A DNA stretch of 64,000 nt from Lantana camara (lineage: Eukaryota > Streptophyta > Magnoliopsida > Lamiales > Verbenaceae): NCBI GenBank assembly GCA_037501455.1, contig CM074856.1:50311001-50375000 (forward strand), read 5' to 3'. The notes beneath the pieces are model-generated. The model ran no database searches. It had not been told where the DNA came from and saw only the letters and a program-made list of their open reading frames with translations. This document shows, piece by piece, positions 11,302-25,031 of the stretch. A program made the position numbers and the translations under genes. Every line of letters starts with the position of its first letter. Position 1 is the stretch's first letter.

Positions 11302-14300
11302 TTATATTTTCCCAAGCTTCCAACCGCCAACCGTAGACTTTTCCACACACACTGCATGTTGATCTTGATAAATTCGGATTTTTTTGGTGCAACATTGGGG
11401 TGTAACCCCAAAACCGAAACCATTATCGTAGACTAGTTCCTTGAGAGTTGGGATGAACCCCAAGCCTGGGTTCGCCAGGATTGCACACAACCGGCCAAAC
11501 GTGATGGAACATGCTTCCCAAGGGTGTAGGGCAAGATAAGGGACGCTGATCTTCATTTTGGGCCAAAGGGAGGGGCATATCTATCGAGCGATCTCCGGTA
11601 TCTATCACGAGATCCTCCATCAGAATGGCCGCTTTTAATTTTTTTTATATTTTTCCAAGCTTCCAATCGCCAACCGTAGGCTTTTCCACACACACTGCAT
11701 GTTTATCTTGATAAATTTGCATTTTTCTGGTGCAACATTGGGGTGTAACCCCAAAACCCAAGCCATTATCGTAGACTAGTTCCTTGAGAGTTGGGAGGAA
11801 CCCCAAGCCTGGGTTCGTAAGGATTGCACACAACCGCCCAAACGTGATGGAACAGACTCCCCAAGGGTGTAGGGCAAGATAAGGGACGATGATCTTCATT
11901 TTGGGCCAAAGGGAAGGGCATATCTATCGAGCGATCGACGCTATCTATCATTAGATCCTCCATCAGAATGGCCGCTTTTAATTTTTTTTATATTTTCTCA
12001 AGTTTCCAAATGCTATCCGTAGGCTTTTCCACACACACTGCGTGTTGATCTTGATAAATTTGGATTTTTCTGGCGCAATATTGGGGTGTAACCCCAAAAC
12101 CCAAGCCATTATCGTAGACTAGTTCCTTGAGAGTTGGGAGGAACCCCAAGCCTCGGTTCGCCAGGATTGCACACAACCGCCCAAACGTGATGGAACAGGC
12201 TCCCCAACGGTGTAGGGCAAGATAAGGGACGATGATCTCCATTTTGGGCTAAAGGGAGGGGCATATCTATCGATCGATCCCCGGTATCTATCACCAGATC
12301 CTCCATCAGAATGGCCGCTTTTAATTTTTTTTATTTTTTCCCAAGCTTCCACACCCCAACCGTAGGCTCTTCCACACAAACTGCATGTTGATCTTGATAA
12401 ATTTGGATTTTTCTGGTGCAACATTGGGGTGTAACCCCAAAACCCAAGCCATTATCGTAGACTAGTTCCTTGAGAGTTGGGAGGAACCCCAAGCCTGGGT
12501 TCGCCAGGATTGCACACAACCGCCCAAATATGATGGAACAGGCTCCCCAAGGGTGTAGGGCAAGATAAGGGACGCTGATCTTCATTTTGGGCCAAAGGGA
12601 GGGGCATATCTATCGAGCGATATCCGCTATCTATCACTAGATCCTCCATCAGAATGGCCGCTTTTAACTTTTTTTATATTTTCCCAAGCTTCCAACCGCC
12701 AACCGTAGGCTTTTCCACACACACTGCATGTTGATCTTGATAAATTTGGATTTTTCTGGTGCAAAATTGGGGTGTAACCCCAAAACCCAAGCCATTATCG
12801 TAGATTAGTTCCTTGAGAGTTGGGATGAACCCCAAGCCTGGGTTCGGCAGGATTACACACAACCGCCCAAACATGATGGAATAGGCTCCCCAAGGGTGTA
12901 GGGCAAGATAAGGCACGATGATCTCCATTTTGGGCCAAAGGGAGGGGCATATCTATCGCGCGATCTCCGGTATCTATCACTAGATCCTCCATCAGAATGG
13001 CCGCTTTTAATTTTTTTTATATTTTCCCAAGCTTCCAACCGCCAACCGTAGGCTTTTCTACACACACAGCATGTTGATCATGATAAATTTGGATTTTTCT
13101 GGTGCAAAATTGGGATGTAACCCCAAAACCCAAGCCATTATCGTAGACTAGTTCCTTGAGAGTTGGGAGGAACCCCAAGCCTGGGTTCGCCAAGATTACA
13201 CACAACCGCCCAAACGTGGTGGAACTGGCTCCCAAAGGTGTCGGGCAAGATAAGGGACGATGATCTTCATTTTGGACCAAAGGGAGTGGGCATATCTATC
13301 GAGCGATCTCCAGTATCTATCACTAGATCCTCCTTCAGAATGGCCGCTTTTAATATTTTTTATATTTTCCCAAGCTTCCAACCGCCAACCGTAAGCTTTT
13401 CTACATACACTACATGTTGATCTTGATAAATTTGGATTTTTCTGGTGCAACATTGGGGTGTAACCCCAAAACCCAAGCCATTATCGTAGACTAGTTCCTT
13501 GAGAGTTGGGAGGAACCCCAAGCCTGGGTTCGCCAGGATTGCACACAACCACCCAAACGTGATGGAACAGGCTCCCCAAGGGTGTAGGGCAAGATAAGGG
13601 ACGCTGATCTTCATTTTGGGCTAAAGGGAGGGGCATATCTATCGAGCGATCTCCGGTATCTATCACTAAATCCTCCATCAGAATGGCCGCTGTTAATTTT
13701 TTTTATATTTTCCCAAGCTTCCAACCGCCAACCATAGGCTTTTTCACACACAATGCATGTTGATCTTGATAAATTTGGATTTGTCTGGTGCAACATTGGG
13801 ATGTAACCCCAAAACCCAAGCCATTATCGTAGACTAGTTCCTTGAGAGTTGGGAGGAACCCCAAGCCTGGGTTCGCCAGGATTGCACACAACCGCCGAAA
13901 CGTGATGGAACAGGCTCCACAAGGGTGTAGGGCAACATAAGGGACGCTGATCTTCATTTTGGGCCAAAGGGAGGGGCATATCGATCAAGCGATCAACGGT
14001 ATCTATTACTAGATCCTCCATCAGAATGGCCGCTTTTAATTTTTTTTATATTTTCCCAAGCTTCCAAATGCCAACCGTAGGCTTTTCCACACACACTGCA
14101 TGTTGATCTTGATAAATTTGGATTTTTCTGGTGTAACATTGGGGTGTAACCCACCCCAAAACCCAAGCCATTATTGTAGACTAGTTCCTTGAGGGTTGGG
14201 AGGAACCCCAAGCCTGGGTTCGCCAGGATTGCACACAACCGCCCAAACGTGATGGAACAGGCTCCCCAAGGGTGTAGGGCAAGATAAGGGAAGCTGATCT

Positions 14301-15776
14301 TCATTTTGGGCCAAAGGGAGGGGCATATCTATCGAGCGATCTCCGGTATCTATCACTAGATCCTCCATCAGAATGGCCGCTTTTAATTTTTTTTATATTT
14401 TCCCAAGCTTCCAACCGCCAACCGCAGGCTTTTCCACACACACTGCATGTTGATCTTGATAAATTTGGATTTTTCTGGTGCAACATTGGGGTGTAACCCC
14501 AAAACCCAAGTCATTATCATAGACTAGTTCCTTGAGAGTTGGGAGGAACCCCAAGCCTGGGTTCGCAAGGATTGCACACAACCGCCCAAACGTGATGGAA
14601 CAGGCTCCCCAAGGGTGTAGGGCAAGATAAGGGACGATGATCTTCATTTTGGGCCAAAGGGAGGGGCATATCTATCGAGCGATCTCCGGTATCTATCACT
14701 AGATCCTCCATCAGAATGGCTTCTTTTAATTTTTTTTATATTTTCCCAAGCTTCCAACCGCCAACCGTAGGCTTTTCCACACACACTGCATGTTGATCTT
14801 GATAAATTTGGATTTTTCTGGTGCAACATTGGGGTGTAACCCCAAAACCGAAACCATTATCGTAGGCTAGTTCCTTGAGAGTTGGGATGAACCCCAAGCC
14901 TGGGTTCGCCAGGATTGCACACAACCGCCCAAACGTGATGGAACAGGCTCCCCAAGGGTGTGGGGCAAGATAAGGGACGATGATCTTCATTTTGGGCCAA
15001 AGGGATGGGCATATCTATCGAGCGATCGACGCTATCTATCACTAGATCCTCCATCAGAATGGCCGCTTTTAATTTTTTTTATATTTTCCCAAGTTTCCAA
15101 ACGCTAATCGTAGGCTTTTCCACACACACTGCATGTTGATCTTGATGAATTTAGATTTTTCTGGCGCAATATTGGGGTGTAACCCCAAAACCCAAGCCAT
15201 TATCGTAGACTAGTTCCTTGAGAGTTGGGAGGAACCCCAAGCCTCGGTTTGCCAGGATTGCACACAGCCGCCCAAACGTGATGGAACAGGCTCCCCAAGG
15301 GTGTAGGGCAAGATAAGGGACGATGATCTACATTTTGGGCCAAAGGGAGGGGCATATCTATCGACCGATGTCCGGTATCTATCACTAGATCCTCCATCAG
15401 AATGGCCGCTTTTAATTTTTTTAATATTTTCCCAAGCTTCCACACCCCAACCGTAGGCTCTTCCACACACACTGCATGTTGATCTTGATAAATATGGATT
15501 TTTCTGGTGCAACATTGGGGTGTAACCCCAAAACCCAAGCCATTATCGTAGATTAGTTCCTTGAGAGTTGGGATGAACCCCAAGCCTGGGTTCGGCAGGA
15601 TTACACACAACCGCCCAAACATGATGGAATAGGCTCCCCAAGGGTGTAGGGCAAGATAAGGCACGATGATCTCCATTTTGGGCCAAAGGGAGGGGCATAT
15701 CTATCGCGCGATCTCCGGTATCTATCACTAGATCCTCCATCAGAATGGCCGCTTTTAATTTTTTTTATATTTTCCC
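11302..15776 (+). repeat. Older copies of the second subtype set
   Basis: Monomers with ccgaaaccattatcg, with gatcgacgctatc, with ctggcgcaatattgg and gcctcggttcg, and with cacaccccaacc and gctcttcc follow each other at 11,302-13,000 and, shortened, at 14,748-15,776. The same order returns at 16,450-18,175 and 18,849-20,565. The copies here are more diverged from each other than those farther right. Monomers of other types lie between (about 13,000-14,747), including one with a 4-bp insertion near 14,150 (gtaacccacccc). Confidence 0.7.
14748..15090 (+). repeat. Chimeric monomer in the second subtype set
   Basis: The 5' part carries ccgaaaccattatcg and gttgggatgaacc with gttcgccagg, as in the monomer at 11,310. 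The 3' part, from gggacgatgatc at 14,980 to gatcgacgctatc, is the following subtype, as at 11,880. The switch lies between 14,911 and 14,979. The result is one monomer fewer than in the other three copies of this block. Confidence 0.8.
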
Positions 15777-18175
15777 AAGCTTCCAACCGCCAACCGTAGG
15801 CTTTTCTACACACAATGCATGTTGATCTTGATAAATTTGGATTTTTCTGGTGCAAAATTGGGGTGTAACCCCAAAACCCTAGCCATTATCGTAGACTAGT
15901 TCCTTGAGAGTTGGGAGGAACCCCAAGCCTGGGTTCGCCATGATTGCACACAACCGCCCAAATGTGATGGAACAGGCTCCCCAAGGGTGTAGGGCAAGAT
16001 AAGGGACGCTGATCTTCATTTTGGGCCAAACGGAGGGGCATATCTATTGTGCGATCGACGATATCTATCACTAGATCCTCAATCAGAAAGGCCGCTTTTA
16101 ATTTTTTTTTATTTTGCCAAGCTTCCAACCGCCAACCGTAGCCTTTTCTACACACACTGCATGTTGATCTTGATAAATTTGGATTTTTCTGGTGCAAAAT
16201 TGGGGTGTAACCCCAAAACCCTAGCCATTATCGTAGACTAGTTCCTTGTGAGTTGGGAGGAACCCCAAGCCTGGGTTCGCCAGGATAGCACACAACCGCC
16301 CAAACGTGATGGAACAGGCTCCCCAAGGATGTAGGGCAACATAAGGGACGCTAATCTTCATTTTGGGCCAAAGGGAGGGGCATATCTATCGAGCGATCTC
16401 CGGTATCTATCACTAGATCCTCCATCAGAGTGGCTTCTTTTAGTTTTTTTTATATTTTCCCAAGCTTCCAAACGCCAACCGTAGGCTTTTCCACACACAC
16501 TGCATGTTGATCTTGATAAATTTGGATTTTTCTCGTGCAATATTGGGGTGTAACCCCAAAACCGAAACCATTATCGTAGACTAGTTCCTTGAGAGTTGGG
16601 ATGAACCCCAAGCCTGGGTTCGCCAGGATTGCACACAACCGCCCAAACGTGATGGAACAGGCTCCCCAAGGGTGTAGGGCAAGATAAGGGACGCTGATCT
16701 TCATTTTGGGCCAAAGGGAGGGGCATATCTATCGAGCGATCTCCGGTATCTATCACTAGATCCTCCATCAGAATGGCCGCTTTTAATTTTTTTTATATTT
16801 TTCCAAGCTTCCAATCGCCAACCGTAGGCTTTTCCACACACACTGCATACTGATCTTGATAAATTTGGATTTTTCTGGTGCAACATTGGGGTGTAACCCC
16901 AAAACCCAAGCCATTATCGTAGACTAGTTCCTTGAGAGTTAGGAGGAACCCCAAGCCTGGGTTCGCAAGGATTGCACACAACCGCCCAAACGTGATGGAA
17001 CAGGCTCCCCAAGGGTGTAGGGCAAGATAAGGGACGATGATCTTCATTTTGGGCCAAAGGGAAGGGCATATCTATCGAGCGATCGACGCTATCTATCACT
17101 AGATCCTCCCTCAGAATGGCCGCTTTTAATTTTTTTTATATTTTTCCAAGTTTCAAAACGCTAACCGTAGGCTTTTCCACACACTGCATGTTGATCTTGA
17201 TAAATTTGAATTTTTCTGGCGCAATATTGGGGTGTAACCCCAAAACCCAAGCCATTATCGTAGACTAGTTCCTTGAGAGTTGGAAGGAACCCCAAGCCTC
17301 GGTTCGCCAGGATTGCACACAACCGCCCAAACGTGATGGAACAGGCTCCCCAAGGGTGTAGGACAAGATAAGGGACGATGATCTCCATTTTGTGCCAAAG
17401 GGAGGGGCATATCTATCGACCGATCTCCGGTATCTATCACTAGATCCTCCATCAGAATGGCCGCTTTTAATTGTTTTTATATTTTCCCAAGCTTCCACAC
17501 CCCAACCATAGGCTCTTCCACACACACTGCATGTTGATCTTGATAAATTTGGATTTTTCTGGTGCAACATTGGGGTGTAACCCCAAAACCCAGGCCATTA
17601 TCGTAGACTAGTTCCTTGAGAGTTGGGATGAACCCCAAGCCTGGGTTCGGCAGGATTACACACAACCGCCCAAACATGATGGAATAGGCTCCCCAAGGGT
17701 GTAGGGCAAGATAAGGCACGATGATCTCCATTTTGGGCCAAAGGGAGGGGCATATCTATCGACCGATCTCCGGTATCTATCACTAGATCCTCCATCAGAA
17801 TGGTCGCTTTTAATTTTTTTTTATATTTTCCCAAGCTTCCACACCCCAACCGTAGGCTCTTCCACACACACTGCAAGTTGATCTTGATAAATTTAGATTT
17901 TTCTGGTGCAACATTAGGGTGTAACCCCAAAACCCAAGCCATTATCATAGACTAGTTCCTTGAGAGTTGGGAGGAACCCCAAGCCTGGGTTCGCCAGGAT
18001 TGCACACAACCGCCCAAACATGATGGAACAGGCTCCCCAAGGGTGTAGGGCAAGATAAGGGACGCTGATCTTCATTTTGGGCCAAAAGGAGGGGCATATC
18101 TATCGTGCGATCGACGGTATCTATCACTAGATCCTCCATCAGAATGGCCGCTTTTAATTTTTTTTATATTTTCCC
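15777..18175 (+). repeat. 7-monomer HOR, copy 1 (2,399 bp)
   Basis: Seven monomers, starting with one carrying caaaattgg and accctagcc, then one with attgtgcgatcgac, then the ordered subtypes ccgaaacc, gatcgacgctatc, ctggcgcaatatt, cacaccccaacc and a second cacaccccaacc monomer. It matches the following copy at a shift of 2,399 bp over most of its length, dropping to about 2,390 after a 10-bp deletion in copy 2. Confidence 0.85.
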
Positions 18176-20565
18176 AAGCTTCCAACCGCCAACCGTAGGC
18201 TTTTCTACACACACTGCATGTTGATCTTGATAAATTTGGATTTTTCTGGTGCAAAATTGGGGTGTAACCCCAAAACCCTAGCCATTATCGTAGACTAGTT
18301 CCTCGAGAGTTGGGAGGAACCCCAAGCCTGGGTTCGCCAGGATTGCACACAACCGCCCAAATATGATGGAACTCGCTCCCCAAGGGTGTAGGGCAAGATA
18401 AGGGACGCTGATCTTCATTTTGGGCCAAAGGGAGGGGCATATCTATTGTGCGATCGACGGTATCTATCACTACATCCTCAATCAGAAAGGCCGCTTTTAA
18501 TTTTTTTTTATTTTCCCAAGCTTCCAACCGCCAACCGTAGCCTTTTCTACACACACTGCATGTTGATCTTGATAAATTTGGATTTTTCTGGTGCAAAATT
18601 GGGGTGTAACCCCAAAACCCTAGCCATTATCGTAGACTAGTTCCTTGAGAGTTGGGAGGAACCCCAAGTCTGGGTTCGCCAGGATTGCACACAACCGCCC
18701 AAACGTGATGGAACAGGCTCCCCAAGGGTGTAGGGCAACATAAGGGACGCTAATCTTCATTTTGGGCCAAAGGGAGGGGCATATCTATCGAGCGATCTCT
18801 GGTATCTATCACTAGATCCTCCATCAGAGTGGCTTCTTTTAGTTTTTTTTATATTTTCTCAAGCTTCCAAACGCCAACCGTAGGCTTTTCCACACACACT
18901 GCATGTTGATCTTGATAAATTTGGATTTTTCTGGTGCAACATTGGGGTGTAACCCCAAAACCGAAACCATTATCGTAGACTAGTTCCTTGAGAGTTGGGA
19001 TGAACCCCAAGCCTGGGTTCGCCAGGATTGCACACAACCGCCCAAACGTGATGGAACAGGCTCCCCAAGGGTGTAGGGCAAGATAAGGGACGCTGATCTT
19101 CATTTTGGGCCAAAGGGAGGGGCATATCTATCGAGCGATCTCCGGTATCTATCACTAGATCCTCCATCAGAATGGCCGCTTTTAATTTTTTTTATATTTT
19201 TCCAAGCTTCCAATCGCCAACCGTAGGCTTTTCCACACACACTGCATGTTGATCTTGATAAATTTGGATTTTTCTGGTGGTGTAACCCCAAAACCCAAGC
19301 CATTATCGTAGACTAGTTCCTTGAGAGTTGGGAGGAACCCCAAGCCTGGGTTCGCAAGGATTACACACAACCGCCCAAACGTGATGGAACAGGCTCCCCA
19401 AGGGTGTAGGGTAAGATAAGGGACGATGATCTTCATTTTGGGCCAAAGGGAAGGGCATATCTATCGAGCGATCGACGCTATCTATCACTAGATCCTCCAT
19501 CAGAATGGCCGCTTTTAATTTTTTTTATATTTTCCCAAGTTTCCAAACGCTAACCGTAGGCTTTTCCACACACACTGCATGTTGATCTTGATAAATTTGG
19601 ATTTTTCTGGCGCAATATTGGGGTGTAACCCCAAAACCCAAGCCATTATCGTAGACTAGTTCCTTGAGAGTTGGGAGGAACCCCAAGCCTCGGTTCGCCA
19701 GGATTGCACACAACCGCCCAAACGTGATGGAACAGGCTCCCCAAGGGTGTAGGACAAGATAAGGGACGATGATCTCCATTTTGGGCCAAAGGGAGGGGCA
19801 TATCTATCGACCGATCTCCGGTATCTATCACTAGATCCTCCATCAGAATGGCCGCTTTTAATTTTTTTTATATTTTCCCAGGCTTCCACACCCCAACCAT
19901 AGGCTCTTCCACACACACTGCATGTTGATCTTGATAAATTTGGATTTTTCTGGTGCAACATTGGGGTGTAACCCCAAAACCCAGGCCATTATCGTAGACT
20001 AGTTCCTTGAGAGTTGGGATGAACCCCAAGCCTGGGTTCGGCAGGATTACACACAACCGCCCAAACATGATGGAATAGGCTCCCCAAGGGTGTAGGGCAA
20101 GATAAGGCACGATGATCTCCATTTTGGGCCAAAGGGAGGGGCATATCTATCGACCGATCTCCGGTATCTATCACTAGATCCTCCATCAGAATGGTCGCTT
20201 TTAATTTTTTTTATATTTTCCCAAGCTTCCACACCCCAACCGTAGGCTCTTCCACGCACACTGCAAGTTGATCTTGATAAATTTTGATTTTTCTGGTGCA
20301 ACATTAGGGTGTAACCCCAAAACCCAAGCCATTATCATAGACTAGTTCCTTGAGAGTTGGGAGGAACCCCAAGCCTGGGTTCGCCAGGATTGCACACAAC
20401 CGCCCAAACATGATGGAACAGGCTCCCCAAGGGTGTAGGGCAAGATAAGGGACGCTGATCTTCATTTTGGGCCAAAAGGAGGGGCATATCTATCGTGCGA
20501 TCGACGGTATCTATCACTAGATCCTCCATCAGAATGGCCACTTTTAATTTTTTTTATATTTTCCC
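18176..20565 (+). repeat. 7-monomer HOR, copy 2 (2,390 bp)
   Basis: Same subtype order as copy 1, with few differences. One monomer has lost 10 bp near 19,279 (ctggtggtgtaacc for ctggtgcaacattggggtg). After 20,565 the order stops: the next monomer begins aaattccaacc and belongs to another subtype. Confidence 0.85.
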
Positions 20566-23235
20566 AAGCTTCCAAATTCCAACCGTAGGCTTTTCCACAC
20601 ACACTGCATGTTGATCTTGATAAATTTGGATTTTTCTGGTGCAATATTGGGGTGTAACCCCAAAACCCAAGCCATTATCATAGACTACTTCCTTGAAAGT
20701 TGGGAGGAACCCCAAGCCTGGGTTCGCCAGGATTGCACACAACCGCCCAAACGTGATGGAACAGGCTCCCCAAAGGTGTAGGGCAAGAGAAGGGACGATG
20801 ATCTTCATTTTGGGCCAAAGGCAGGGGCATATCTATCGAGCGATCTCTGGTATCTATCACTAGATCCTCCACCAGAATGGCCACTTTTAATTTTTTTTAT
20901 ATTTTCCCAAGCTTCCAACCGCCAACCGTAGGCTTTTCCACACACACTGCATGTTGATCTAGATAAATTTGGATTTTTTTGGTGCAACATTAGGGTGTAA
21001 CCCCAAAACCCAAGCCATTATCGTAGACTAGTTCCTTGAGAGTTGGGAGGAACCCCAAGCCTGGGTTCGCCAGGATTGCACACAACCGCCCAAACATGAT
21101 GGAACAGGCCCCCCAATGGTGTAGGGCAAGATAAGGGACGATGATCTTCATTTTGGGCCAAAGGGAGGGGCATATCTATCGAGCGATCGACGGTATCTAT
21201 CACTAGATCCTCCATTAGAATGGCCGCTTTTAATTTTTTTTATATTTTCCCAAGCTTCCAACCGCCAACCGTAGGCTTTTCCACACACACTACATGTTGA
21301 TCTTGATAAATTTGGATTTTTCAGGTGCAACATTGGGATGTAACCCCAAAACCCAAGCCATTATCGTAGACTAGTTCCTTGAGAGTTGGGAGGAACCCCA
21401 AGCCTGGGTTCGCCAAGATTGCACACAACCGCCCAAACGTGGTGGAACTGGCTCCCAAGGGTGTAGGGCAAGATAAGGGACGATGATCTTCATTTTGGAC
21501 CAAAGGGAGGGGCATATCTATCGAGCGATCTCCGGAATCTATCACTAGATCCTCCTTCAGAATAGCCGCTTTTAATTTTTTTTATATTTTCCCAAGCTTC
21601 CAACCGCCAGCCGTAGGCTTTTCCACACACACTGCATGTTGATCTTGATAAATTTGGATTTTTCTGGTGCAACATTGGGGTGTAACCCCAAATCCCTAGC
21701 CATTATCGTAGACTAGTTCCTTGAGAGTTGGGAGGAACCCCAAACCTGGGTTCGCCAGGATTGTACACAACCGCCCAAACGTGATGGAATAGGCCCGCCA
21801 AGGGTGTAGGCCAAGATAAGGGACGATGATCTTCATTTTGGGCCATAGGGAGGGGCATATCTATCGAGCGATCTCCGCTATCTATCACTAGATCCTCCAT
21901 CAGAAAGGCCGCTTTTAATTTTTTTTTATATTTTCCCAAGCTTCCAACCGCCAACCGTAGGCTTTTCCACTCACTGCATGTTGATCTTGATAAATTTAGA
22001 TTTTTCTGGTGCAACATTAGGGTATAACCCCAAAACCCAAGCCATTATCGTAGACTAGTTCCTTGAGAGTTGGGAGGAACCCCAAGCCTGGGTTCGCCAG
22101 GTTTGCACACAACCGACCAAACATGATGGAACAGGCCCCCCAAGGGTGTAGGGCAAGATAAGGGACGATTATCTTCATTTTGGGCCAAAGGGAGGGGCAT
22201 ATCTATCGAGCGATCGACGGTATCTATCACTAGATCCTCCATCAGAATGGCCGCATTTAATTTTTTTTATATTTTCCCAAGCTTCCAACCGCCAACCGCA
22301 GGCTTTTCCACACACACTGCATGTTGATCTTGATAAATTTGGATTTTTCTGGTGCAACATTGGGGTGTAACCCCAAAACTCAAGCCATTATCGTAGACTA
22401 GTTCCTTGAGAGTTGGGAGGAACCCCAAGCCTGGGTTCGCCAGGATTGCACACAACCGCCGAAACGTGATGGAACAGGCTCCACAAGGGTGTAGGGCAAC
22501 ATAAGGGACGCTGATCTTCATTTTGGGCCAAAGGGAGGGGCATATCTATCGGGCGATCGACGGTATCTATCAATAGATCCTCCATCAAAATGGCCACTTT
22601 TAATTTTTTTTATATTTTCCCAAGCTTCCAAATGCCAACCGTAGGCTTTTCCACACACACTGCATGTTGATCTTGATAAATTTGGATTTTTCTGGTATAA
22701 CATTGGGGTGTAACCCCAAAACCCAAGCTATTATCGTAGACTAGTTCCTTGAGAGTTGGGAGGAACCCCAAGCCTGGGTTCGCCAGGATTGCACACAACC
22801 GCCCAAACGTGATGGAAGAGGCTCCCCAAGGGTGTAGGGCAAGATAAGGGACGCTGATCTTCATTTTGGGCCAAAGGGAGGGGCATATCTATTGTGCGAT
22901 CGGCGGTATCTATCACTAGATCCTCAATCAGAAAGGCCGCTTTTAATTTTTTTTTTATTTTCCCAAGCTTCCAACCGCCAACCGTAGGCTTTTCTACACA
23001 CACTGCATGTTGAAATTGATAAATTTGGATTTTTCTGGTGCTAAATTGGGGTGTAACCCCAAAACCCTAGCCATTATCGTAGACTAGTTCCTTGAGAGTT
23101 GGGAGGAACCCCAAGCCTGGGTTCGCCAGGATTGCACACAACCGCCCAAATATGATGGAACAGGCTCCCCAAGGGTGTAGGGCAAGATAAGGGACGCTGA
23201 TCTTCATTTTGGGCCAAAGGGAGGGGCATATCTAT
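20566..23235 (+). repeat. Mixed monomers between HOR regions
   Basis: Eight monomers of varied subtypes. The first carries tatcatagactacttccttgaaag and gcaagagaaggg, otherwise typical of the fourth monomer of the HOR at 1-9,269. Another has lost 4 bp in the CA stretch near 21,970 (ttccactcactgc). I see no repeating order here. Confidence 0.7.
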
Positions 23236-24263
23236 TGTGCGATCGACGGTATCTATCACTAGATCCTCAATCAAAAAGGCCGCTTTTAATTTTTTTTATG
23301 TTTTCCCAAGCTTCCAACAGCCAACCGTAGGCTTTCCCACACACACTGCATGTTGATCTTGATAAATTTGGATTTTTCTGGTGCAACATTGGGATGTAAC
23401 CCCAAAACCCAAGCCATTATCGTAGACTAGTTCCTAGAGAGTTGGGAGGAACCCCAAGCCTGGGTTCGCCAAGATTGGACACAGCCGCCCAAACGTGGGG
23501 GAACTGGCTCACAAGGGTGTAGGGCAAGATAAGGGACGATGATCTTCATTTTGGGCCAAAGGGAAGGGCATATCTATCGAGCGAACTCTGGTATCTGTCA
23601 CTAGATCCTCCTTCAGAATGGCTGCTTTTAATTTTTTTTTAATTTTCCCAAGCTTCCAACCGCCAACCGTAAGCTTTTCCACATACACTGCATGTTGATC
23701 TTGATAAATTTGGATTTTTCTGGTGCAACATTGGGGTGTAACCCCAAAACCCAAGCCATTATCGTAGACTAGTTCCTTGAGAGTTGGGAGGAACCCCAAG
23801 CCTGGGTTCGCCAGGATTGCACACAACCGCCCAAACGTGATGGAACAGGCTCCCCAAGGGTGTAGGGCAAGATAAGGGACGCTGATCTTCATTTTGGGCC
23901 AAAGGGAGGGGCATATCTATCGAGCGATCTCCGCTATCTATCACTAGATCCTCCATCAGAATGGCCGCTTTTAATTTTTTTTATATTTTCCCAAGCTTCC
24001 AACCGCCAACCGTAAGCTTTTCCACATACACTGCATGTTGATCTTGATAAATTTGGATTTTTCTGGTGCAACATTGGGGTGTAACCCCAAAACCCAAGCC
24101 ATTATCATAGACTAGTTCCTTGAGAGTTGGGAGGAACCCCAAGCCTGGGTTCGCCAGGATTGCACACAACCGCCCAAACGTGATGGAACAGGCTCCCCAA
24201 GGGTGTAGGGCAAGATAAGGGACGCTGATCTTCATTTTGGGCCAAAGGGAGGGGCATATCTAT
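23236..24263 (+). repeat. 3-monomer duplication, first copy (1,028 bp)
   Basis: Contains a distinctive monomer (gctttcccac, tcctagagagttg, cagccgcccaaacgtggggg, gaactctggtatctg), then a near-consensus monomer with gtaagcttttccacatac, then a monomer whose 3' end (attgtgcgatcgacgg) is that of the monomer before the unit. The distinctive monomer recurs 1,028 bp downstream, and the preceding 3' end recurs at 24,264. Confidence 0.82.
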
Positions 24264-24347
24264 TGTGCGATCGACGGTATCTATCACTAGATCCTCAATC
24301 AAAAAGGCCGCTTTTAATTTTTTTTATGTTTTCCCAAGCTTCCAACA

Positions 24348-25031
24348 GCCAACCGTAGGCTTTCCCACACACACTGCATGTTGATCTTGATAAATTTGGA
24401 TTTTTCTGGTGCAACATTGGGATGTAACCCCAAAACCCAAGCCATTATCGTAGACTAGTTCCTAGAGAGTTGGGAGGAACCCCAAGCCTGGGTTCGCCAA
24501 GATTGGACACAGCCGCCCAAACGTGGGGGAACTGGCTCACAAGGGTGTAGGGCAAGATAAGGGACGATGATCTTCATTTTGGGCCAAAGGGAAGGGCATA
24601 TCTATCGAGCGAACTCTGGTATCTGTCACTAGATCCTCCTTCAGAATGGCTGCTTTTAATTTTTTTTTAATTTTCCCAAGCTTCCAACCGCCAACCGTAG
24701 GCTTTCCCACACACACTGCATGTTGATCTTGATAAATTTGGATTTTTCTGGTGCAACATTGGGATGTAACCCCAAAACCCAAGCCATTATCGTAGACTAG
24801 TTCCTAGAGAGTTGGGAGGAACCCCAAGCCTGGGTTCGCCAAGATTGGACACAGCCGCCCAAACGTGGGGGAACTGGCTCACAAGGGTGTAGGGCAAGAT
24901 AAGGGACGATGATCTTCATTTTGGGCCAAAGGGAAGGGCATATCTATCGAGCGAACTCTGGTATCTGTCACTAGATCCTCCTTCAGAATGGCTGCTTTTA
25001 ATTTTTTTTTAATTTTCCCAAGCTTCCAACC
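24348..25031 (+). repeat. Tandem duplication of a single monomer (2 x 342 bp)
   Basis: The distinctive gctttcccac monomer occurs twice in direct succession (24,348-24,689 and 24,690-25,031), apparently identical through its diagnostic sites. The join can be placed in the 10-bp stretch gccaaccgta (24,690-24,699): before it the sequence is that preceding the near-consensus neighbour (aaccg), after it that of the distinctive monomer (gtaggctttccc). A third copy lies at about 23,320. Confidence 0.85.
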
